From: a virus
Length of the DNA: 52,239 nucleotides
Reading direction: 5' to 3' (one strand)
IMG/VR virus record: IMGVR_UViG_3300009158_000066
Location: 1 to 52,239 of that record
How positions within the stretch are numbered: position 1 is the first letter of the stretch; each line of letters begins with the position of its first letter. Positions 33,537-42,400 of this stretch are shown one piece after another. The notes under the pieces were generated by a model. That model made no database searches, was not told the origin of the DNA, and saw only the letters and a program-made list of their open reading frames with translations. Both the position numbers and the translations under genes were made by a program.

Positions 33537-34457
33537 ATGAAAACAGTATACGTTGCAGGGCATACAGGAATGGTTGGTTCAGCAATATGCAAACGTCTTG
33601 AGCAAGATGGTGTTATTGTTTTAAAAAAAACAAGTAAAGAACTTGATCTTCGAGATCAACTTTCTACAAATACCTGGTTGCAAGAATCAAAACCTGATGC
33701 AGTAATTATAGCTGCAGCTAAGGTTGGAGGTATACATGCAAATAATACTTACCCTGCAGAGTTCATATATGATAATTTAACTATAGCTTCTAACTTAATA
33801 CACTCTTCTTATAAAGTAGGTGTTAAGAAATTAATATTTTTAGGTAGTTCTTGTATTTACCCTAAATTTGCAGAACAACCTATCCAAGAAAGTTCATTAT
33901 TAACATCACCTCTTGAACCTACAAATGAAGCTTATGCAATTGCCAAGATTGCAGCTCTTAAACTATGTCAGTACTACAGAAAGCAATATGGTGTAGATTA
34001 TCATAGTGTAATGCCTTGTAATCTTTTCGGTGAAGGTGATAATTATCACCCAGATAACAGCCATGTGTTACCGGGGTTGATTAGAAGGTTTCATGAAGCT
34101 AAAATTGACAACAAACAAGATGTAATAATGTGGGGCACCGGTACACCGTTGAGAGAGTTTCTATTTGCTGATGATCTTGCAAAAATAATAGTCAAACTTT
34201 TAGCAAAAACAGATTTGCCTGATTGGTTAAATATTGGTTCTGATGATGAGTACACCATTAGAGAGCTTGCAGAGATGGTCAAGAACGTCGTAGGGTTTGC
34301 AGGAGATATAATTTTAGATTCTACAAAGCCAGACGGTACACCGAGAAAGAAGATGGATAACACTTTACTTAAAAACATTGTAGATGTTGAGTATACAGAG
34401 TTCACGAAAGGTTTAGAGCTTGCTTATAAAGATTTTCTACGTAGATATACTAAGTAG
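33537..34457 (+). CDS. fcl: GDP-L-fucose synthase
   Basis: 306 residues. Rossmann start AGHTGMVGSAI, then AAAKVGGIHANN, FLGSSCIYPK and NEAYAIAKIAALK (Y-x-x-x-K), and the conserved NLFGEGDNYHPDNSHVLPG region. It performs the epimerisation and reduction that end in GDP-L-fucose, using NADPH. Follows gmd by one base in a clear two-step pathway. A fucosyltransferase-like fusion lies at 37054, after DNA polymerase. Confidence 0.96.
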   Translation: MKTVYVAGHTGMVGSAICKRLEQDGVIVLKKTSKELDLRDQLSTNTWLQESKPDAVIIAAAKVGGIHANNTYPAEFIYDNLTIASNLIHSSYKVGVKKLIFLGSSCIYPKFAEQPIQESSLLTSPLEPTNEAYAIAKIAALKLCQYYRKQYGVDYHSVMPCNLFGEGDNYHPDNSHVLPGLIRRFHEAKIDNKQDVIMWGTGTPLREFLFADDLAKIIVKLLAKTDLPDWLNIGSDDEYTIRELAEMVKNVVGFAGDIILDSTKPDGTPRKKMDNTLLKNIVDVEYTEFTKGLELAYKDFLRRYTK

Positions 34458-34463
34458 AGCTCG

Positions 34464-34469
34464 TATAAT
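34464..34469 (+). promoter_or_regulatory. Possible -10 element, leaderless start for gp43
   Basis: TATAAT 6 bases before the polymerase ATG at 34476, the same -10 to start spacing as at 10752 and 38935. No good -35 is present, so weak on its own. Confidence 0.35.
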
Positions 34470-34475
34470 ATATGC

Positions 34476-37028
34476 ATGTATCGAAACGCATTTTACGATA
34501 ATAAAGAAGGAACAATAAGACTTCGAACTTGGACAGAAGATGGTAAGCGTATTGATACAGACGTGCCGTTTAGTCCGTTTTTGTATACAGAATCAGCAAC
34601 ACCTGCTGACGCAACTAGTATTTTTCGTACTCACTTAAAGCGTAGAGTTTTTAAGAATAACATGGAGCGTAGTAAATTTGTAAAAGAAACTTCTACGAGC
34701 CGTTTGTTCGGTAATATGTCTTGCGAGCAGCAGTTTTTACTTGAAGCGTTTAAAGAACAGGTAGGTGGTAAAGACTTTAGTAAATACCCATTAAAGATAT
34801 ATTCGTTCGATATTGAAACGTACTCCCCTAATGAGTTTCCAATACCTGAGTTAGCTAAAGACCCTGTAATACTAATTACAATACATAATAATCTAACTGA
34901 TGAAATTTTTAGCTGGGGTGTTGAAAAAGAATATAAACCTAAGAATGAACACGTAAAGTATTATTGCTGTCGTACAGAGTTTGAGATGTTTGAAAAGTTT
35001 ATGAATTTCTGGAAGATAGACCCTCCAGATATTTTAGTAGGGTGGAACTCTGAACGATTTGATATTCCATATATTATAAATAGAGCTCGTGGGTTGCTGG
35101 GTGATGAATTTATAAATCAACTTTCACCTGTTGGAAAATTATACTATAAACCTATTATGGATAATTTTGGTAGAAATACAGGAAAATGGATTATATATGG
35201 TTTGAGTTGTCTTGACTATATGGAGATATATAGAGCGTATGCAAAAGGTGAACGTGAATCTTATTCTCTTAACTATATCGGTGAGTATGAATTAAAGGAA
35301 GGTAAATTAGCAATCAATGCTACAAATCTCTCTAACCTTGCTAATGAAGATTGGGAAAATTTTGTAGACTACAATATTCAAGATGTACAGCTTCTTGTAA
35401 AACTAGAAGCAAAATTAAACTATCTTCGAATTGTACGCCTACTTGCGTATAAGGGTTGCACTAACTTTGAAGCAGCATTAGGTAAGATTGCTATTGTAAC
35501 AGGTGCAATGTATCTTCAGGCATACAAGCAGGGGTATGTTATACCCACCTTTAAAAATGAAGAGATTAGAGATACACTCGTTGGTGGTTATGTTAGAGAG
35601 CCAGAACGCGGTCTCAAAAAAAGTATAGTAAGTTATGACGTTAACTCACTATACCCAAACACAATTATAACTTTAAACATATCTGCAGAAACAAAGTTAG
35701 GTAAAATTGTGATTGGTGAATATGGTGTAGACGACAAACTGACAATTAGATTAGTAAACGGTAAGATACATGAGTTAACAGAAAAACAGTTTAAAGCTTT
35801 TATTAAAAAAGAAAAGATCTCAGTATCAAAAGCGGGGGTATTATATTCTCAAAAATATAAAGGTGTATGTCCGAATCTAATTGACACTCTTTATACTGAA
35901 CGTGTTGAAGCTCAAAAACAAAAGTTAACTCTTGAAAAGAAGAAAAAGTTAAATGAAGAAGAAAAAGCTACTGTAGAATATCTTGACACTCTACAGTATA
36001 CGATTAAGATTCTACTCAATTCAATTTATGGTACTTTTGCAAACAAATATAGTGCGTTTATGGATATTGACAACGCGTCGTCAATCACAAAAACAGGTCA
36101 AGCGGTAGCGAAAGAAGGAGCTAAGATACTAGACCAATTTATTCAAAAAACATATGGTGTAGAGTCTTCTTGTGTTATTGCAGGGGATACAGACAGTGTA
36201 TACATTACTATACAGCCAATTTTAGATAAATTAGAACTGCCGCTAGCTGTAGATAATTTAATAACAAAAAAAGTACATACAATTGTTGATGAAATTACAG
36301 AGGTAGTAAATAGGGAAATTAATAGTTGGGCTGGTACAGAATTAAATTCAAGCGATTCACGTTTTGTTTTCAAGAGAGAGGTAATTGCAGATGTAGGTAC
36401 ATTTTTGCAGAAAAAAAGATATATAATTCGTATCTTAGATAAGGAAGGGGTAGCAGTTGAAGGTGGTAAATTTAAGTATGTAGGTGTTGAGATAGCCAGA
36501 AGCACTATGCCTAAAAAAGTTAAAGAGATTGTTAAAGAAGTTTTAGAAAACGCTCTCTTGACTAACGACATTAAAGGTACCAATGACATTTATCGTCATG
36601 CATACGACACATTTATCTCATTACCGCTTGCAGAAGTAGCTTTTAGAAGTAGTATTCAGAATTACAATAAATACGCTGAAGGTGCTACCTTAGATAAATT
36701 TAACAAAGGTACACCATGTCACGTGAAAGCTAGTATAGCGTTTAATCTACTTTTAGAGAAGTTTAAATTGTCTGGTAAGTATGAAAAAATACAGTCAGGT
36801 CAAAAAGTAAAGTACTTCTACACAGCCAACAACCCCTATAGACTTGACGCTATTGCTTTTGTAACAGATTACCCAAAAGAATTTGAAAAGGTCAAGATTG
36901 ACTATGAGAAAATGTTTTTAAAAATTGCAGCTCCTCCGGTAGAGCGTTTATATGAAGCTTTAGATTGGAGACTACCTCAAATTGGTAAAGAAGTACAAAC
37001 TGATTTATTTGATCTATTCTGTATATAG
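34476..37028 (+). CDS. gp43: Family B DNA polymerase, T4 gp43-like
   Basis: 850 residues (T4: 898). Exonuclease motifs: FDIETY (D112, E114), VGWNSERFDIPYI and YNIQDVQLL. Polymerase motifs: YDVNSLYPNT (D388), LLNSIYGTFANKY and AGDTDSVY (D571, D573). The C-terminus QTDLFDLFCI is a PIP-like sliding-clamp binding peptide fitting the gp45 homologue at 48152. It is a complete proofreading replicase with no inteins or introns. It lies between the GDP-fucose genes and a glycosyltransferase rather than next to clamp-loader genes as in T4. Confidence 0.97.
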   Translation: MYRNAFYDNKEGTIRLRTWTEDGKRIDTDVPFSPFLYTESATPADATSIFRTHLKRRVFKNNMERSKFVKETSTSRLFGNMSCEQQFLLEAFKEQVGGKDFSKYPLKIYSFDIETYSPNEFPIPELAKDPVILITIHNNLTDEIFSWGVEKEYKPKNEHVKYYCCRTEFEMFEKFMNFWKIDPPDILVGWNSERFDIPYIINRARGLLGDEFINQLSPVGKLYYKPIMDNFGRNTGKWIIYGLSCLDYMEIYRAYAKGERESYSLNYIGEYELKEGKLAINATNLSNLANEDWENFVDYNIQDVQLLVKLEAKLNYLRIVRLLAYKGCTNFEAALGKIAIVTGAMYLQAYKQGYVIPTFKNEEIRDTLVGGYVREPERGLKKSIVSYDVNSLYPNTIITLNISAETKLGKIVIGEYGVDDKLTIRLVNGKIHELTEKQFKAFIKKEKISVSKAGVLYSQKYKGVCPNLIDTLYTERVEAQKQKLTLEKKKKLNEEEKATVEYLDTLQYTIKILLNSIYGTFANKYSAFMDIDNASSITKTGQAVAKEGAKILDQFIQKTYGVESSCVIAGDTDSVYITIQPILDKLELPLAVDNLITKKVHTIVDEITEVVNREINSWAGTELNSSDSRFVFKREVIADVGTFLQKKRYIIRILDKEGVAVEGGKFKYVGVEIARSTMPKKVKEIVKEVLENALLTNDIKGTNDIYRHAYDTFISLPLAEVAFRSSIQNYNKYAEGATLDKFNKGTPCHVKASIAFNLLLEKFKLSGKYEKIQSGQKVKYFYTANNPYRLDAIAFVTDYPKEFEKVKIDYEKMFLKIAAPPVERLYEALDWRLPQIGKEVQTDLFDLFCI

Positions 37029-37032
37029 ATCA

Positions 37033-37055
37033 AATAAATATCTTTTATAAGATAT
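37033..37055 (+). promoter_or_regulatory. Late-type -10 element and hairpin at a start codon
   Basis: AATAAATA (37033-37040) overlaps the 5-prime arm of a 7-bp stem, ATATCTT (37038-37044) with AAGATAT (37049-37055), whose 3-prime arm contains the A and T of the next ATG at 37054. Late transcripts would begin in the loop. Confidence 0.45.
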
Positions 37056-38730
37056 GCAAGACCTTTTACCGGAATATAAAACTGAATCAGGTTACATTTA
37101 CTTTACAATAACAAATGCAGGGTACATACAATTTGTTCTTAATTTCTGTAAAAGAAATAAAGAATTAAACACACTTAAAAAATTAATAATAGTTTGCACA
37201 GATAAAGAATCCTACAACCAACTAACCTACCTCGTTGATTGTATATGTGTATATTTTCCGTGCTTTATATCTAAAACTCTTGAATCCTGGCATACAACAA
37301 ACTATAAAGATATTGTTTTTAAGAAGCTAGATATCACAAAATGGGTTCTTCAATGGGCACAGTTAAACGATGTTAAACGTGTCGTGTACCTTGATACTGA
37401 TATGTGGTTGTATAAAGATTTTGTACCTGATCTTGAAAATTTTGTAGATAAAACATACGATATCGTAGATGTTATAATGCAAGATGGTGAAAATTATGCT
37501 GATGAACCTTTTGAACCTACATACACAATAACACCGACAACAAGTACGCTTGAGGTTAAGAAATACTGCACACGTCTATGTACAGGTCTAATGATACTAA
37601 AACCTAATAATACTGTTACAGATATGCTTGACTATAAGAGCAATAGACTTGTAGATTGGTCTAAGTACGTAGGTAATCAACCATTTTTAAATGACACTAT
37701 TGATGCTTATCAAATTACGGCAATAGCTCTACCAAGACGTCTAGCAATAAATGGTAGCATATTCAACACTAGCGATATAGCAAGTAGTAAGGATAAACTT
37801 GAACTCGAACTAAATAAACTGAAGTGTAGTGATACATGGTTATTACATTACACATATTCTATTGGTGTTGCAAAAATAGAAATGATGTCTTTATTAGGTC
37901 ACTGGGCTCTGTCTACTGCTGAAACTCAAGCTTTTTTAGGTAAAAGTACAGGTCGTCCAGATCTATATGTAAGATGCCCTGACGGATTTGCAAATCAGCT
38001 GAGAATTCTACTTGCAGGAGTTTATCTAATGCAAACTAATAGTATAAACAGCTTTACAATTGAATGGGTGTTAAACAATCATAATAATGTAAATTTTTTA
38101 GATTATTTTGAAAAACCACCAGGTGTTGTTATAAAAGATATTGATAGTAGTATTGACGATGAAAAAATTATTAAAACTTGTAGTTTTGAATACTTAATTA
38201 ACAAATACGCTAAACGAGGCACGCTATGGAATACAGCACTTAGTGTAGCTTTAAAGTATTTAATTATAAAAAGAGATGTACAACTAGAAGTTGATAGTTT
38301 CGTTAAACAAAACAAGATCAATGAATCCCTTGGTGTTCACGCAAGACGTACATGCAAGACAGCTCTACTAGAAGGTGTACACGATAGAAGTTTACCTCTT
38401 ACAAACACTGAAATTCTATCCATCTGTAGATCGTTTACAAAAGTGTATGTCGCAACAGATAATAAAGAAACACAAGACTACTTCATCAAGGAATTAAACG
38501 AATCCGTTGTAGTATACAAGCCTATCATACATGGAGCGGAGCATTTTCCGTATGATGAATATAGTAGAGATGGTGTACAGAGATACACAGACGGTAAGCA
38601 CAATATAATGGACTTCTTATCACTAAAACAGTGTAGAACTTTTTTAGGTAGCAATGAAAGTGCTTATTCGTTACTATTATTTCATTGGAGAAAAAATAGT
38701 AACGACTACCATGTCTTTGGTAAACTATAA
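37054..38730 (+). CDS. Bifunctional glycosyltransferase: GT-A domain fused to fucosyltransferase-like domain
   Basis: 558 residues. The N-terminal domain (about 1-285) has VVYLDTDMWLYKD with DTD at 114-116, the metal-binding DxD of GT-A enzymes, and a later HYTYSIG segment. The C-terminal domain (about 300-558) has CPDGFANQLRILLAG, GVHARRTCKT (HARR 429-432) and FLGSNESAYSLL, which resemble O-fucosyl/alpha-fucosyltransferase motifs (HxRR). With GDP-fucose genes just upstream, the enzyme probably adds fucose and a second sugar to an unknown acceptor. Its start lies in a hairpin with a late-type element, so it may be expressed late. Confidence 0.78.
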   Translation: MQDLLPEYKTESGYIYFTITNAGYIQFVLNFCKRNKELNTLKKLIIVCTDKESYNQLTYLVDCICVYFPCFISKTLESWHTTNYKDIVFKKLDITKWVLQWAQLNDVKRVVYLDTDMWLYKDFVPDLENFVDKTYDIVDVIMQDGENYADEPFEPTYTITPTTSTLEVKKYCTRLCTGLMILKPNNTVTDMLDYKSNRLVDWSKYVGNQPFLNDTIDAYQITAIALPRRLAINGSIFNTSDIASSKDKLELELNKLKCSDTWLLHYTYSIGVAKIEMMSLLGHWALSTAETQAFLGKSTGRPDLYVRCPDGFANQLRILLAGVYLMQTNSINSFTIEWVLNNHNNVNFLDYFEKPPGVVIKDIDSSIDDEKIIKTCSFEYLINKYAKRGTLWNTALSVALKYLIIKRDVQLEVDSFVKQNKINESLGVHARRTCKTALLEGVHDRSLPLTNTEILSICRSFTKVYVATDNKETQDYFIKELNESVVVYKPIIHGAEHFPYDEYSRDGVQRYTDGKHNIMDFLSLKQCRTFLGSNESAYSLLLFHWRKNSNDYHVFGKL

Positions 38731-38898
38731 AAGTAAAAAAGTGTCAACGGTGTATGTTTCAAGCTGAGCTATTGTACATCTATATTTTTCTTCAGATGTT
38801 ATTAAGAGTTTAGTCTTTGCTTTACACTCATCTTTTGTCTCAGAAATTGTACTCCAGAGATATTTACAATCTATTTTAGATACATACATTATTTTCAT
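38725..38898 (-). CDS. Possible small minus-strand gene, 57 aa
   Basis: An ATG at 38898 opens 57 codons ending at 38725, overlapping the glycosyltransferase end by 6 bases. The protein starts MKIMYVSKIDCKYLW and is polar with three cysteines. No family or ribosome-binding site is seen. It fills the otherwise unexplained gap of 204 bases and is divergent from dpdA. Could be a chance frame; an RNA or regulatory leader is the alternative. Confidence 0.4.
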   Translation of the reverse strand: MKIMYVSKIDCKYLWSTISETKDECKAKTKLLITSEEKYRCTIAQLETYTVDTFLLL

Positions 38899-38927
38899 TT
38901 GAAAAAAAATTAAAAGTGAGGTATAAT
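38899..38927 (+). promoter_or_regulatory. Strong sigma70-like promoter for dpdA cluster
   Basis: TTGAAA (38899-38904), 17 bases, TATAAT (38922-38927), 7 bases to ATG 38935. This is the best promoter match in the window and predicts a transcript beginning at or one base before the start codon. Confidence 0.7.
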
Positions 38928-38934
38928 TCTACTT

Positions 38935-39789
38935 ATGCTAGTAAGTCACGAAACACCTGTAGACATGTTGGATGTATCAAGATACTACAATGACTATGAT
39001 TATTGTCTTGTTCATCTTTTACCGGAAAACGAAAAATACAAAGATTTTTATATTGAATCTGTTAAGTTAGGTAGACATGTTCTACTTGACAATTCAATTT
39101 TTGAATTAGGAGAAGCATATGATAACACAAAATTTGCGCAGTGGGTTGTAGATCTAACCCCGACTGAGTACATTGTACCAGATGTTCTTGAAGAGACTCA
39201 TCAAACAATTAGTTCTTTTGTAAGCTTTACAGGGACATATAAAGACTTACCAGGCAAAAAGATTGGCGTTGTACAAGGAAAGACTTATGAAGAAATAGTT
39301 GAGTGTTATAAATTTCTTGCAGACAAAGTAGATAAAATTGCTATAAGTTTTGACTATAGCTTTTATCTCAATAGTAAAGAAGAAAACAACAATTATAAAA
39401 AATTTATTGTATCAGAATTAAATATTAGAGAAGATCTTATTGATAATAAATGGTGCGATTACGCTATTGGTAGAATTCAGCTTTTAAATAGATTGATAGG
39501 GGATGGTATTTTTGTTGAGAAACCTCATCACTTATTAGGGTGTAGTGTACCTTGGGAATTTAAAGCTATTAATAATACACTTGATAGCTTTTATTTAAAG
39601 TGTATTGAAACTATAGACACATCAAACCCTATAGTAGCAGGTATATTAGAGCATCCGTATAACATTAACTACGGTCTTTGTGAGAAGTGGTCTTATAAGT
39701 TAGTAGACTTTATTAATCATGTTCCGCATATCAAGCAAAAACAAATAATACAAAACAACGTATGGATGTTTAAGAATTTCTGTCGTTAA
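38935..39789 (+). CDS. dpdA: DpdA-like DNA-guanine transglycosylase (TGT-like)
   Basis: 284 residues. Features match phage DpdA proteins: LLDNSIFELGE (D52), IVPDVLEETHQT (D83), GVVQGKTYEE (Q114, G115), PHHLLGCSVPWE (198-208) and TIDTSNPI (D228), parallel to the two catalytic aspartates and the base pocket of TGT enzymes. DpdA exchanges guanine in DNA for a 7-deazaguanine base after replication. It heads a cluster with a PurN-like formyltransferase, a P-loop kinase and QueF, and has a strong promoter. QueE and FolE2 occur elsewhere in the window. Call is by motif resemblance; subfamily not determined. Confidence 0.82.
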   Translation: MLVSHETPVDMLDVSRYYNDYDYCLVHLLPENEKYKDFYIESVKLGRHVLLDNSIFELGEAYDNTKFAQWVVDLTPTEYIVPDVLEETHQTISSFVSFTGTYKDLPGKKIGVVQGKTYEEIVECYKFLADKVDKIAISFDYSFYLNSKEENNNYKKFIVSELNIREDLIDNKWCDYAIGRIQLLNRLIGDGIFVEKPHHLLGCSVPWEFKAINNTLDSFYLKCIETIDTSNPIVAGILEHPYNINYGLCEKWSYKLVDFINHVPHIKQKQIIQNNVWMFKNFCR

Positions 39790-39793
39790 TTTT

Positions 39794-40330
39794 ATGAAAA
39801 AATGGGTAGCTTTATTCTCACAAACAGGTACAGAGATCTTTAATCTAATTGAAGATCTTGCTATTAAACCTGATAGAATTGTTATTAATAATTCTGATCT
39901 AACAAATGTTAATAGTAAATTGTTAGATAAACATTTTGATGTATTGTGGGTTGTACCTAATAAGCCAAGCATTGAGGAGTATGATACCTTTCTTGATGAA
40001 AGTACAATCGTAACAATGCACGGTTGGTTGAGAATTGTGCCGCCTATAATTTGTGAGAGATATAAGATATATAATCTACACCCAGCTCCATTAACTCGTT
40101 ACCCATTTCTCAAAGGTAAAGATCCGCAAAAAAGATGTATAGAACAAAATCTAGAGTACGGTGGTAACACGTTACATGTGTGTTCGAGTGAGTTAGATTC
40201 AGGCAAAATTATATATGAGGATGAGGTTAGAATAAGAGGCTACAGTGTTAATGTAGCATATGATGCAATATATGCATCAGCATTTAAACTGTGGAAGAAA
40301 TTTCTAATAAATGAATTTAAAAGAAGTTAA
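39794..40330 (+). CDS. dpdN: PurN-like formyltransferase, candidate DpdN
   Basis: 178 residues. NLHPAPLTRYPFLKG holds N94 and H96, and SSELDSGKI holds D135, the Asn-His-Asp catalytic triad of 10-formyl-THF formyltransferases; TMHGWLRIVPP precedes it. It lies 4 bases after dpdA and before queF, so formylation of preQ1 (DpdN-type, giving fdPreQ1) fits better than purine synthesis, which would need PurN in isolation. A published phage family DpdN has this role. The assignment here is by context and family level only. Confidence 0.72.
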   Translation: MKKWVALFSQTGTEIFNLIEDLAIKPDRIVINNSDLTNVNSKLLDKHFDVLWVVPNKPSIEEYDTFLDESTIVTMHGWLRIVPPIICERYKIYNLHPAPLTRYPFLKGKDPQKRCIEQNLEYGGNTLHVCSSELDSGKIIYEDEVRIRGYSVNVAYDAIYASAFKLWKKFLINEFKRS

Positions 40331-40541
40331 AAGTTCAATACAGTTAGAGTTGCTTTATAAAATCTTGTCATGTATTTACAATGATGAACTAGAAACTTTA
40401 TTTGCGACAGAAAGTTATAGAGATATACATACCTTAGTCAAAAGTATGATTATTTACGACATGATATTTTACACTGCAGATAATAGATTGTTATTGACTT
40501 CTATAGGTAGAAACGTATTATTCAATTGCCCGTTATTTTAA
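40311..40541 (+). CDS. Small hypothetical protein in the dpd cluster, 76 aa
   Basis: MNLKEVKSSIQLELLYKIL opens a helical protein with a later YRDIHTLVKSMIIYDMIFY and a C-terminal GRNVLFNCPLF. Small size and helix-rich pattern could suit a winged-helix or adaptor fold, but no family is recognised. It overlaps the formyltransferase end by 20 bases and is 4 bases before the kinase gene, so it is part of the modification operon. Confidence 0.58.
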   Translation: MNLKEVKSSIQLELLYKILSCIYNDELETLFATESYRDIHTLVKSMIIYDMIFYTADNRLLLTSIGRNVLFNCPLF

Positions 40542-40545
40542 ATTT

Positions 40546-41076
40546 ATGAAAATTGCACTTTCAGGTCTACACAGTCAAGGCAAGACAACGTTACTCAATA
40601 TCTTTGATAACAATCAAATTTTTAAAGATTATTATAAAGTGCCAAGCCCTACAAGAATACTTCAAAGTGAAGGTTTTGTAATAAATGAAAGCGGGGATGA
40701 AGTTACTCAAACACTCATAATGATGCAACATTATAAGAACGCTGTAAAGTGCGGTACAAAAGCTTTTTTTGATCGTTGTACTTTAGATGGCTTAGCGTAT
40801 AGTCTCTTTTTTAAAGAGAAATTAAAAGATAAAAAAGTGTATAGTTTAATTGTAGATTTATTTAAATTAACAATTCAAAGCTATGATGTTATATTTTATA
40901 TTGAACCAGAACTTGAACTACAGAATGACAATACACGATCTCTTGATCGTGTATTTTTTGACAATGTAAAACAAAACTTTGAAGACGTTATTGCAGAGTA
41001 CAAAATTGATGTTAAAAGAGTTAAAGGTACAATACAAGAACGTGTAGATTTTATACAGAAATTTATTAATATTTAA
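40546..41076 (+). CDS. P-loop nucleotide kinase-like protein (AAA_28 type)
   Basis: 176 residues. Walker A GLHSQGKTT (residues 7-15), then AFFDRCTLDGLAYSLFF with the D-R-x-x-x-D motif and VIFYIEPE, as in the protein at 21078-21695. Both look like NadR/thymidylate-kinase-like small-molecule kinases. It sits between the formyltransferase and queF with 2-4 base gaps. Phosphorylation of a 7-deazaguanine nucleoside or base precursor is a testable idea; it could also serve a general dNMP or cofactor role. Confidence 0.78.
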   Translation: MKIALSGLHSQGKTTLLNIFDNNQIFKDYYKVPSPTRILQSEGFVINESGDEVTQTLIMMQHYKNAVKCGTKAFFDRCTLDGLAYSLFFKEKLKDKKVYSLIVDLFKLTIQSYDVIFYIEPELELQNDNTRSLDRVFFDNVKQNFEDVIAEYKIDVKRVKGTIQERVDFIQKFINI

Positions 41077-41078
41077 AT

Positions 41079-41987
41079 ATGAGTGATATACTAGACAATT
41101 CAGCTATTTCAAAAGTTCTAGGTCAGAGAGTATCTGCACCTGCTCGTTATGATAAATCTATTTTAGTCCGAGAACCTCGACAAAGTAATAGAACGTATTT
41201 AGGTATACGTGATAGTGCTTTACCGTTTGTTGGTAAAGATCTTTGGAATAACTGGGAGATTAGTGCGCTTACAACTAACGGTATGCCGATAACAGGTATT
41301 GCACAAATAGTATACGACTGTAACTCAAAGTATATTGTTGAATCAAAATCTGCTAAGTTGTATTTTAATTCTTTCAATATGACTCAATTTGGAGATTCAA
41401 GTACGGAGGTAATTAAAAATATTGAAGAGTGTGCTTCAAGAGATTTATCTGAACTACTTGAATCACCCGTATCTGTAAAGATATTTTCAGCATCAGCTCA
41501 TAATTCACGAGATACTGATTTGAAGGAATATTCAAAGTATATAACACTTGAAGACCAAGAAGGTGTAAATGAAATAAAATTTAACACATATAGTGAGAAT
41601 TCAGGTTTGCTTGTTATTAACAAGAGTAATACAACTCAAGAACAATACTTTAGAAGTACACTACTACGTTCAAATTGCCGTGTAACTAATCAACCCGATC
41701 ACGGAGATGTATATATCTACCTGAAATCAAAAAATAAAATTACACCAAAATCCCTTATTCAATATATAGTGAGTTTTAGAAATGAGTGTCATTTTCACGA
41801 AGAGATCTGTGAGGCTATTTATAAACGTATTCTTGATCTATGTGAACCTGAAGAGTTGAGAGTGTCATGCTATTATGTACGTCGTGGAAGTTTAGACATC
41901 AACCCTGTACGAGCTACTCATGAACATTTACTTGAAGATTATCTATTAAATACTAATATACGTTTCTGTAAGACACCTAGACAATAA
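41079..41987 (+). CDS. queF: NADPH-dependent 7-cyano-7-deazaguanine reductase
   Basis: 302 residues, the long (E. coli-like) QueF. The N-terminal half has DLWNNWEISALT and YIVESKSAKLYFNSFN (E88). The C-terminal half has LLRSNCRVTNQPDHGD with nucleophile C200 and D207, and ECHFHEEICEAIY, then RRGSLDINPVRA, all diagnostic. It reduces preQ0 to preQ1 (four electrons). In a cluster with DpdA this suggests a preQ1-based DNA base. It starts 2 bases after the kinase gene. Confidence 0.95.
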   Translation: MSDILDNSAISKVLGQRVSAPARYDKSILVREPRQSNRTYLGIRDSALPFVGKDLWNNWEISALTTNGMPITGIAQIVYDCNSKYIVESKSAKLYFNSFNMTQFGDSSTEVIKNIEECASRDLSELLESPVSVKIFSASAHNSRDTDLKEYSKYITLEDQEGVNEIKFNTYSENSGLLVINKSNTTQEQYFRSTLLRSNCRVTNQPDHGDVYIYLKSKNKITPKSLIQYIVSFRNECHFHEEICEAIYKRILDLCEPEELRVSCYYVRRGSLDINPVRATHEHLLEDYLLNTNIRFCKTPRQ

Positions 41988-41992
41988 AAATT

Positions 41993-42373
41993 ATGAAGAA
42001 AAACGAAAAAGACAATAAAGAAACCTTGACAGTGTTTCTTGATACAATTGGTCGAACTATTCTTGGCGCTCTTGAAGCGGAAGATAGTAACTCAATTACT
42101 ATCAAGAACCCTGCAGTCGTAAACATTACTCCCAACCCTACAAACGGTCAGATATCTCTACAGTTACTACCTCTATTTTTTAGAGAGTTTCTAGCAGATA
42201 GTACCGAACCTACCAGGTGGGTGTATCAGAAGAGTTTAATAACTCGCTGTCAAGATATTACTCTTGACTTCAAGTTTCTAGCACAATACGGCCAAATTTT
42301 TGCACCAATTCAAGCTCAACAAGCAGAGCCTCCCAAGGGAGATGGTAATGTGATCAAATTATTTGATGAATAA
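41993..42373 (+). CDS. Sm-like hypothetical phage protein, 126 aa
   Basis: Alternating hydrophobic pattern (TVFLDTIGRTILGALEAED, then SITIKNPAVVNI and ISLQLLPLFFREFLAD) resembles conserved small beta-barrel phage proteins with an Sm-like character, though I cannot name a family. The C-terminal NVIKLFDE looks like a short peptide motif. It is the last gene of the dpd operon, 5 bases after queF, and is followed by a terminator. Function unknown. Confidence 0.65.
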   Translation: MKKNEKDNKETLTVFLDTIGRTILGALEAEDSNSITIKNPAVVNITPNPTNGQISLQLLPLFFREFLADSTEPTRWVYQKSLITRCQDITLDFKFLAQYGQIFAPIQAQQAEPPKGDGNVIKLFDE

Positions 42374-42400
42374 TTAAAACACAACACTAACAAACTCATT

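Noticed and set aside
36143-36589. 148-codon minus-strand frame inside gp43
   Set aside because: Overlaps polymerase motif C and adjoining coding; Ser/Leu/Thr-rich shadow without start signals.
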